Shown here piece after piece: positions 7,708-12,603 of a stretch of DNA of 12,603 nucleotides. How positions within the stretch are numbered: the first letter of the stretch is position 1; the number at the start of each line of letters is the position of its first letter. Under the pieces are notes generated by a model. It saw only the letters and a list, made by a program, of their open reading frames with translations, ran no database searches and was not told where the DNA came from. The DNA lies in assembly GCA_943325435.2 (NCBI GenBank), contig CALPPK020000005.1:1-12603 (forward strand), written 5' to 3'. The translations under genes and the position numbers were made by a program. This DNA is from Bifidobacterium breve (GTDB lineage Bacteria; Actinomycetota; Acidimicrobiia; Acidimicrobiales; Ilumatobacteraceae).

Positions 7708-7737
7708 TGTAGATACCACCTTAATGGTGGCCCTACA
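7708..7737 (+). promoter_or_regulatory. Bipartite inverted repeat / potential 5'-leader hairpin before the vWA gene
   Basis: An outer stem TGTAG (7708-7712) with CTACA (7733-7737) and an inner stem CCACC (7716-7720) with GGTGG (7726-7730) enclose a five-base loop TTAAT, with a small ATA/CC internal bulge. It ends one base before the AAGGAG ribosome site of the vWA gene. No run of T follows, so it is not a standard intrinsic terminator. It could be an RNA element that gates translation or a DNA operator; the loop shares CTTAAT with the palindrome at 6848-6860. Pairing is seen directly; function is inference. Confidence 0.5.
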
Positions 7738-7738
7738 T

Positions 7739-7744
7739 AAGGAG
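7739..7744 (+). promoter_or_regulatory. Ribosome binding site fixing the GTG start of the vWA gene
   Basis: AAGGAG, a near-perfect Shine-Dalgarno sequence, sits five bases before GTG at 7750-7752. It is the strongest ribosome site in the window and supports GTG as the start. Its closeness to the hairpin ending at 7737 makes translational control conceivable. Confidence 0.75.
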
Positions 7745-7749
7745 ATCCA

Positions 7750-8427
7750 GTGTCAACCAATATCCCTAACTCAACCCATCTCGTCACCCTCATCGACAGA
7801 TCCGGGTCAATGGCTCCCATCGCTAACGACGTCATCGGCGGATTCAATACGTTCATCGACGAACAGATTCGAAACGGAGCAGACGCGCGCATGACCATCG
7901 TGCAGTTCGATTCACAAGATCCACAGGATGTCACCATTTGGGGAGCTCCACTTCCCGAAATCACACACTTAGATTCGCAATCGTTTGTACCACGCGGCGG
8001 TACACCACTTCTTGATGCGACTGGCCTGCTGATTGGGCGCACCATGGTCGATCAAGCAGCACGCATAGCTGCAGGGTTGCAAGCTGAAGACATCATCTTC
8101 GTCACCATCACGGACGGCGAAGAAAACCAAAGTCGAGAATTCAATCTGGCCCAAATTCGGGAACTGATCGGAAAGCGCACCGAAGAGGGCTGGGCATTCA
8201 TTTATCTTTCAGCAGGAATTGATGCATATGCCGATGCGGCGCAAATGGGCATTCACTCCGGTGATACACAACAGTGGAAGCGAGACGGCAAGAATGCTCG
8301 TCTTGCGTTCTCAAGCACGTCCGAGGCAATCTCCAACATGCGCGAAAAGAAACGTCGCATGGAAGACACTGCTCGCGGGACAGCGTTTGAAACCGGCAAG
8401 CACGCCGAAGAAGACGACGAGGTCTAG
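7750..8427 (+). CDS. Stand-alone cytoplasmic von Willebrand factor A domain protein
   Basis: A 225-residue protein that is essentially one vWA domain. The metal-ion-dependent adhesion site is complete: DRSGS (D16, S18, S20), T85 in RGGTPLLDA and D122 in TDGEEN. There is no signal peptide or membrane helix, so it should act in the cytoplasm, probably in Mg-dependent protein-protein contacts. After the domain comes a charged tail (about 195-225: KKRRMEDTARG, then EEDDEV) that looks flexible. It starts at GTG behind AAGGAG. It follows the NrtR-like gene by 61 bases on the same strand and converges with the acyl-CoA dehydrogenase gene, sharing four bases (CTAG) at their stops. No ATPase, chelatase or Ter-system gene that commonly accompanies vWA proteins is nearby. 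Domain is certain; role is unknown. Confidence 0.9.
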   Translation: MSTNIPNSTHLVTLIDRSGSMAPIANDVIGGFNTFIDEQIRNGADARMTIVQFDSQDPQDVTIWGAPLPEITHLDSQSFVPRGGTPLLDATGLLIGRTMVDQAARIAAGLQAEDIIFVTITDGEENQSREFNLAQIRELIGKRTEEGWAFIYLSAGIDAYADAAQMGIHSGDTQQWKRDGKNARLAFSSTSEAISNMREKKRRMEDTARGTAFETGKHAEEDDEV

Positions 8428-9656
8428 GTCGGGTTTGGACGAGGTTTTGTTGGGTCTGGCTCTTTAGGCAGGCCCAACACTCGTTCACCAACAATGTTGC
8501 GCTGCACTTGTGCAGTTCCGCCCCAGATGGTTGACGAACGATGCTGGAACATTGAACCGATCCAGCGATCCACTTCGTATTTGCCGTCTTTGTCGTTCTC
8601 AATCAGCATGGAATCAGCACCACGTGCATTCACCATGAACGTACTGAACTTCTGTGCGTACTCAGACCAGAACATCTTGTTGATTGATGCAGCTGGTCCC
8701 GGCTCTTTACGAGCAAGCACTTCGGACAACAATTTCAGGCCTTGGAAACGCATGATCTCGACATGTGAAAACGCCCACGCCAAGTTTTGACGAACTACAG
8801 GGTCCGAGGTGAGGCCCTTTTCTTTAAGGAGTTTCACACCATCCCAGAACTGACGAGTGAATTCAACATGTTGAGTCGTTGCGTTTCCACCACGCTCGTT
8901 ACCAAGCGTTGTCATAGTGACGCGCCAGCCGTTGTTCATGCCGCCAATGATGTTTTTGATTGGTGCACGCGACTCTGTCATGAATGTTTCAGTGAAGTGC
9001 GATGCGCCGTGTGGCTGCTGAATAGGGCGCAACTCAATGCCGTTTGACTTCTTGTCTGGTGTGAACATTGGCAACAGAACATACGAAATGCCCTGATGCT
9101 TTGGGCTGTCCGGATCTGTGCGGCACAAGCAGAACATCATGTTTGCTTCTGTTGCACCGGAGGTCCAAACCTTTTGGCCAGAGATAACTACTTCATCACC
9201 GTCGATAATTCCGCGAGTCTTCAAACTTGCAAGGTCGGAACCAGCGTCAGGCTCGGAGAAGCCTTGGCAATAGCGGTGTGTGCCATCGATGATTCGTGGC
9301 AAGAACTCTTTCTTCTGCTCGTCTGTTCCCCACACAATGATGGAAGGTCCCACGAGCCACTCGCCCATTCCGCGAGTAACGCGAGGTACATCAGCGCGGG
9401 AGAACTCTTCGTTCATCACGGCTACTTCAATACCAGTGAGTCCGCGACCACCGTATTCTTTCGGCCATGACACACACATGTATCCGGCTTCGGTCAACTT
9501 CTTAACCCACTCCTTGCCGGCGGCGGTCATATTGCCGCGAGCCAGCGAGTCGGCAGAAACTCCAACTAGTTCCTTCGGAACGTTGGCTTTCAGCCACTCG
9601 CGAAGTTCAGTACGAAATGCTTGTGCAGCAGGTCCTAGATCTAGTTCTAACGGCAT
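8424..9656 (-). CDS. Acyl-CoA dehydrogenase
   Basis: A 410-residue FAD enzyme of normal length that introduces an alpha,beta double bond into an acyl-CoA and passes electrons to ETF. FAD/substrate-binding motifs QGFSEPDAGSDLASLKTR (131-148) and KVWTSGA (162-168) are clear, and the C-terminal region has WGGTAQVQRNIVGERVLGLP. At the position of the MCAD catalytic Glu (YEGT) this protein has Gly (WGGT), so the base is more likely Glu254 in LGNERGG, the helix-G location used by isovaleryl-CoA dehydrogenase and many actinobacterial FadE proteins for branched or cyclic substrates. It is the last gene of the catabolic operon, 35 bases after the hydrolase, with a GGGGGA sequence close to the ATG. The substrate is not known. 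Confidence 0.92.
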   Translation of the reverse strand: MPLELDLGPAAQAFRTELREWLKANVPKELVGVSADSLARGNMTAAGKEWVKKLTEAGYMCVSWPKEYGGRGLTGIEVAVMNEEFSRADVPRVTRGMGEWLVGPSIIVWGTDEQKKEFLPRIIDGTHRYCQGFSEPDAGSDLASLKTRGIIDGDEVVISGQKVWTSGATEANMMFCLCRTDPDSPKHQGISYVLLPMFTPDKKSNGIELRPIQQPHGASHFTETFMTESRAPIKNIIGGMNNGWRVTMTTLGNERGGNATTQHVEFTRQFWDGVKLLKEKGLTSDPVVRQNLAWAFSHVEIMRFQGLKLLSEVLARKEPGPAASINKMFWSEYAQKFSTFMVNARGADSMLIENDKDGKYEVDRWIGSMFQHRSSTIWGGTAQVQRNIVGERVLGLPKEPDPTKPRPNPT

Positions 9657-9691
9657 GTGTCCCCCAAGGTTTTGTGAGACCAGTCTTCCAG

Positions 9692-10468
9692 TTAGTCGAG
9701 TGCCGCCAAGAACTGGACAATCGCCTTGTTCACAGGCTCAGCATGAGTCATGTTTGCCGCGTGTGGTCCGCCCTCGATGGGCACCAAAGTTGTTGGGCCA
9801 GCAATGCGGTCGCGCAGGACTTCGGCCTTCTCAATTGGGATAGACATGTCGGCGGTTCCGTGCACGATAAGAGCTGGGCAGGTGATTTCACCGAGGCGAC
9901 CAGTGACATCATCGCGATGCATCAGACAATGAAATGCCTTTGTGAATTGGTCGGGCACCATCACGCCCCATTTGGTAAACCACTCGTTCCACTCGCCTGG
10001 CCCAAGAATCAGACTTGCAACGACATCCTGCACCGCTACTGCTCCGTGCTCTACCCAAGCAGCGTGTAGCTGGTTGTATGGCTCCACTGTTGCTGGGTCT
10101 TCTGTACCGGCCTGTGTGTCAAGAAGAATCAGGGCCTTCACCCGTGATGGCGCAGTGAGCGCAACACGAAGAGACAGGAACCCACCTTGGGACATTCCGC
10201 CAATAACAGCGGATTCAATTCCGAGGTGATCCATCAAACCGAGAACATCATTCGCTGAATCCCAATACGTGAATTCACCTGTAGCCAAGGTGCCGCCAAA
10301 ACCGCGCTCATCCCAGGTGATGACGCGATAGGTCGGCGTCAATGCCGCTACTTGCGCGTCGAACATCGTGTGGTCCATAAGAAAACCATGACTGAGAATG
10401 ACTACAGGACCTTTACCGCCTGAATCTTGAAAAGCGAGATCGATACCGTTGATGTGAGCTGTTTGCAT
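9692..10468 (-). CDS. Alpha/beta hydrolase
   Basis: A 258-residue alpha/beta-hydrolase fold protein. The oxyanion HGF motif is at 27-29, the nucleophile Ser93 is in GGMSQGG, and the acid and histidine are Asp207 (HGTADMSIP) and His236 (GGPHAANMTH). The overall layout resembles the enol-lactonase/non-haem-haloperoxidase-like group, but such names are often wrong. In this operon it could hydrolyse a lactone, an ester or a ring-cleavage product. Its ATG is nine bases after the crotonase stop, with an AAGTAAGG sequence that spans that stop as a probable ribosome site, so coupling is likely. No signal peptide is seen. Fold and triad are secure; the reaction is open. Confidence 0.9.
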   Translation of the reverse strand: MQTAHINGIDLAFQDSGGKGPVVILSHGFLMDHTMFDAQVAALTPTYRVITWDERGFGGTLATGEFTYWDSANDVLGLMDHLGIESAVIGGMSQGGFLSLRVALTAPSRVKALILLDTQAGTEDPATVEPYNQLHAAWVEHGAVAVQDVVASLILGPGEWNEWFTKWGVMVPDQFTKAFHCLMHRDDVTGRLGEITCPALIVHGTADMSIPIEKAEVLRDRIAGPTTLVPIEGGPHAANMTHAEPVNKAIVQFLAALD

Positions 10469-10477
10469 ATCAGAACC

Positions 10478-11281
10478 TTACTTCGGGATAACGGGCATGT
10501 CAGACGAGACGCGTGAACGCCACTTCGGGACGCGTTTTTCAAAGAATGCGCGCACTCCCTCTCCGGAATCAGGAGCAGCAGTGAGTCCAGGCAAAAGCTT
10601 TCCTTCAGTCATGATCATGTGATCAACACTCGTGTTCATTCCGTCCCACATCAACTGCTTTGCAAGGGCAGCTGAAACTGGCGAAACATTGACAGCGATA
10701 TCGCGCGCCATCTCCATAGCCACTGCAAGAACCTGGTCTGCCGGCACCGCACGTGAAGCAAGACCCATTTCAGCAGCTTCAGTGCCCATGATGAGGCGAC
10801 CAGTCAGTAACAAGTCAGCTGCGCGCGAAAATCCGATTACACGAGGCAACAAAACATGAGAACCAAGTTCTGGCAAGATTCCGCGGCGCACCATTGCGTA
10901 TTGAATCTTTGCGGTCTCAGAGACGATGCGAATATCACACAACATCGGGTAAGTAATACCGACACCAACAGCATGACCATTGATTGCTGCAATCACTGGC
11001 TTGCGAACCTTGTACGGCATCAGACGAGGCCCTTCTTTAGCGCTCGCACCGCCAGCAAGGAATCCACTCTCTCCAGCGCTCAAATCGGCACCGGCACAAA
11101 ATGCTTTACCTGCTCCTGTCAAAACAACTGCACGCACGTCATCATCTGCATCGGCTGCCCCCATGGCTAATGACAATTCATCACTTAACTGTGGAGTCCA
11201 TGCATTCATGGCATCAGGCCTGTTCAACGTGATCGTGGCAACACCGTCACGAACCTCGTACAACACTGTTTCTAAATTCAT
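10478..11281 (-). CDS. Crotonase (enoyl-CoA hydratase/isomerase) family protein
   Basis: A 267-residue crotonase. The oxyanion-hole segments are FCAGADLS (61-68) and NGHAVGVGITYPMLCD (101-116). Counting from the shared Cys-Asp (115-116), the two glutamates of classical hydratase (rat numbering 144 and 164) correspond to Thr110 and Met130 here, so the normal water-activating pair is missing. Glu138 in LPELGS lies where the enoyl-CoA isomerase group has its single catalytic Glu. Isomerase, hydrolase or C-C bond chemistry is therefore more likely than simple hydration. ATG 11281 is preceded by a G-rich run at very short spacing. A 71-base spacer separates it from the luciferase-like gene upstream, the longest gap in this operon. 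Confidence 0.9.
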   Translation of the reverse strand: MNLETVLYEVRDGVATITLNRPDAMNAWTPQLSDELSLAMGAADADDDVRAVVLTGAGKAFCAGADLSAGESGFLAGGASAKEGPRLMPYKVRKPVIAAINGHAVGVGITYPMLCDIRIVSETAKIQYAMVRRGILPELGSHVLLPRVIGFSRAADLLLTGRLIMGTEAAEMGLASRAVPADQVLAVAMEMARDIAVNVSPVSAALAKQLMWDGMNTSVDHMIMTEGKLLPGLTAAPDSGEGVRAFFEKRVPKWRSRVSSDMPVIPK

Positions 11282-11319
11282 ACGCCCCCCGGCTGATTCG
11301 GATTACCCCGAACCGTAGT

Positions 11320-11341
11320 CGCAGAATTGACCGCGCAGAAT
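11320..11341. repeat. Direct repeat of CGCAGAAT in the spacer before the crotonase gene
   Basis: Two copies of CGCAGAAT (11320-11327 and 11334-11341) start 14 bases apart within the 71-base spacer. They could be tandem sites for a regulator of an internal promoter for the crotonase-hydrolase-dehydrogenase genes. No convincing -35/-10 pair was found, and chance is possible. Confidence 0.3.
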
Positions 11342-11352
11342 GTCAGAAGTAC

Positions 11353-12102
11353 TTAGCGTTGGGCCAGGTATTTCTCGACTGGTTCCAAATCAAAAGGAGA
11401 CCCAGTCATGACTATGAGATGGTCAGCTCCAGCGTCCTCGTAGGCAGCCGCATCAACCAAGTCTTTGGCGTTGATGCCAACGGTGCGCTCAATTTCACGC
11501 GGGTTACGACCCAACTTTTCACACCATTGGTCAAGCACTTGCATTTTGTGGCGAAAATTGTCCACTGGCCCAAATGCATTATGAGCATCGGCATATTGCG
11601 CCGTCAATTTCAATGTGACTTTCTCACCGCTTCCGCCGATCATCAACGGAATGTGCCCCTTCACAGGTCCTGGGGTCAACTTCGCCAAACGTTCTTTGAT
11701 TACAGGAATACCTGCAGCGAGAAGCTTCAATCGCTCTGGGGCCGTACCGAATTCGTATCCGTATTCGGTGTAGTCACGTTCGAACCAGCCAGAACCGATG
11801 CCAAGAACAAAGCGACCATCAGAGATGTGGTCGATGGTGCGAGACATGTCGGCAAGCAATTGCGGATTGCGATACGTAAAACAAGTAACCAACGCGCCAA
11901 CGGTTGCATGACATGTATCAGCTGCCATGGCAGCAAGCAGCGTGTACGCCTCGAAGTGCGGTGCCTCTGGATCTCCGTACAGCGGATAGAAATGATCCCA
12001 GACCCACAATGAATCAACACCCATTGCGTCTGCCGCGCGCCATGATTCGCGCATTGCTTTAACTGTTGTTGCCTGAGGATGGAGTTGAACACCTATTTTC
12101 AT
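11353..12102 (-). CDS. Luciferase-like (LLM class) F420-dependent oxidoreductase
   Basis: A 249-residue TIM-barrel protein that starts MKIGVQLHPQ, with SLWVWDHFYPLYGDP (31-45), GRFVLGIGSGWFERDYTEYG (96-115) and PLMIGGSGEKVTLKLTA (152-168), all typical of bacterial luciferase-like enzymes that use F420 rather than FMN in actinobacteria. It is shorter than the usual 280-330 residues because the stretch between the GSGW motif and the IGG motif is compact; this resembles a short actinobacterial subfamily rather than a deletion. The reaction is probably a hydride transfer on a carbonyl or alkene substrate. It lies nine bases after a homologous gene and heads the downstream CoA genes. Cofactor choice is inferred from family and context. 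Confidence 0.88.
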   Translation of the reverse strand: MKIGVQLHPQATTVKAMRESWRAADAMGVDSLWVWDHFYPLYGDPEAPHFEAYTLLAAMAADTCHATVGALVTCFTYRNPQLLADMSRTIDHISDGRFVLGIGSGWFERDYTEYGYEFGTAPERLKLLAAGIPVIKERLAKLTPGPVKGHIPLMIGGSGEKVTLKLTAQYADAHNAFGPVDNFRHKMQVLDQWCEKLGRNPREIERTVGINAKDLVDAAAYEDAGADHLIVMTGSPFDLEPVEKYLAQR

Positions 12103-12111
12103 ACGCGAATA

Positions 12112-12603
12112 CTACGACCATTCCTTCTTCATCATGGGAACTATGGTCTCGAAATATTCTGCAAGTAGATCTTGATTCCATGGTGGACGAATCGCGATAT
12201 TGACAAGTTCAGCACCCGCATCAACAAAGGCCGCTATTTGCTCCATTGCATCTTCTGGTCTACCAAGCAATGAACCCGCAATAATTCGATCTGCTGCAGC
12301 ACCCCATTGCGTACGCAACTGATCCTTCACAACACCTACGTCATCAGTACTAAGCCCAAAGGACAAATTGATGCTGCGTTCTACTACCGATGGTTCACGC
12401 CCGGCTTCGGCACACCAGTTATCAAGAATGCCATTGAGTTCTTTGTACTGAGATGGGCTCGCATATGCCGCATTCCAACCATCTGCATATGTTCCTGCCA
12501 TTCGCAATGTCTGCTTCGGGCCAAGCCCGCCGATCCATAACGGCATTCGCCCACGGATTCCAGGAACCATTGAAGCGTCACGCAATTCAACTCCAGGTGT
12601 TGA
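12112..12603 (-). CDS. Luciferase-like (LLM class) oxidoreductase, C-terminal part (5' end outside window)
   Basis: The frame is open to the right edge; 163 residues are visible and the N-terminal half is missing. RMPLWIGGLGPKQTLRMAG (visible residues about 20-38) is the phosphate-binding IGG segment of the luciferase-like family. ILDNWCAEAGREPSVVERS, just after it, matches the corresponding VLDQWCEKLGRNPREIERT of the next gene, so the two are neighbouring paralogues from an old duplication or from independent recruitment. The apparent start at 12585 is a TTG inside the frame and is not a true start. Nine bases separate it from the next gene, so it is in the same operon. Confidence 0.85.
   Translation of the reverse strand, partial: STPGVELRDASMVPGIRGRMPLWIGGLGPKQTLRMAGTYADGWNAAYASPSQYKELNGILDNWCAEAGREPSVVERSINLSFGLSTDDVGVVKDQLRTQWGAAADRIIAGSLLGRPEDAMEQIAAFVDAGAELVNIAIRPPWNQDLLAEYFETIVPMMKKEWS

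Noticed and set aside
7750..8427. Tellurite-resistance (TerY-like) or chelatase-subunit assignment for the vWA protein
   Set aside because: The domain fits broadly, but no Ter genes, kinase, phosphatase or AAA partner is in the window, so a specific name is not supported.
9280..9843. 187-codon + strand frame spanning the acyl-CoA dehydrogenase start and hydrolase end
   Set aside because: It is antisense to two well-supported genes and has a low-complexity, Ser/Pro/Arg-rich product typical of a shadow frame.
11297..11312. TTCGG / CCGAA hairpin before the crotonase gene as a terminator
   Set aside because: The stem is only five pairs with a six-base loop and has no T-run on either strand.
11359..12012. 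217-codon + strand frame opposite the luciferase-like gene
   Set aside because: The - strand frame has clear family motifs across the whole stretch, and the + frame product resembles nothing I recognise.
12112..12585. Treating 12585 as the true start of the right-edge gene
   Set aside because: The codon is TTG, the frame continues open to the edge, and the N-terminal half of the luciferase fold would be missing.
1..12603. Mobile element, prophage, CRISPR array or tRNA
   Set aside because: I saw no transposase, integrase, terminal repeats, spaced direct repeats or tRNA-like cloverleaf.

Overview
The window looks like a chromosomal segment from an actinobacterium. My best guess is the class Acidimicrobiia or a relative, because there are two F420-type luciferase-like oxidoreductases beside acyl-CoA enzymes, an NrtR-type regulator and dense gene packing at a G+C that looks close to half (estimated by eye, not counted). 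There are no RNA genes, insertion sequences, CRISPR arrays or phage genes that I can see, and no stretch over 300 bases lacks a gene. Twelve... thirteen protein genes are supported; the two at the window edges are incomplete.

Left region (1-1584, + strand): the C-terminal part of a nitrilase-superfamily amidase of the omega-amidase/YafV type, joined by an ATGA stop/start overlap to a multi-spanning flippase-like protein of the lysylphosphatidylglycerol-synthase membrane family. Glycan operon (6842 down to 1570, - strand): a GT-C-like membrane protein, a dolichyl-phosphate-sugar-synthase-like GT2 enzyme, a polysaccharide pyruvyl transferase family protein, and an iron-sulfur/FrhB-type (F420-hydrogenase beta-like) protein. 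A plausible logic is that the GT2 enzyme loads a sugar on a polyprenyl carrier, the GT-C protein uses it outside the membrane, and the last two proteins modify the glycan. The flippase-like gene, convergent with this operon and overlapping its end by 15 bases, may belong to the same surface-glycan theme.

Centre (6843-8427): a 42-bp divergent spacer holding a perfect 13-bp palindrome, then an NrtR-like gene (Nudix domain plus winged helix, with one catalytic glutamate replaced by lysine), then a short spacer that contains a bipartite inverted repeat directly in front of the Shine-Dalgarno sequence of a gene for a stand-alone cytoplasmic von Willebrand A protein with a complete metal-binding MIDAS site. 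This regulator/vWA pair is the least familiar part of the window and the best candidate for an undescribed small system.

Right region (12603 down to 8424, - strand): a compact catabolic operon with two tandem luciferase-like F420-type oxidoreductases (the first one cut by the window edge), a crotonase, an alpha/beta hydrolase and an acyl-CoA dehydrogenase. Together they look like a degradation pathway for a CoA-activated, perhaps cyclic or branched, substrate; the substrate cannot be read from the sequence. The crotonase lacks both glutamates of classical enoyl-CoA hydratases and keeps one at the isomerase-type position, so it is probably not a plain hydratase.
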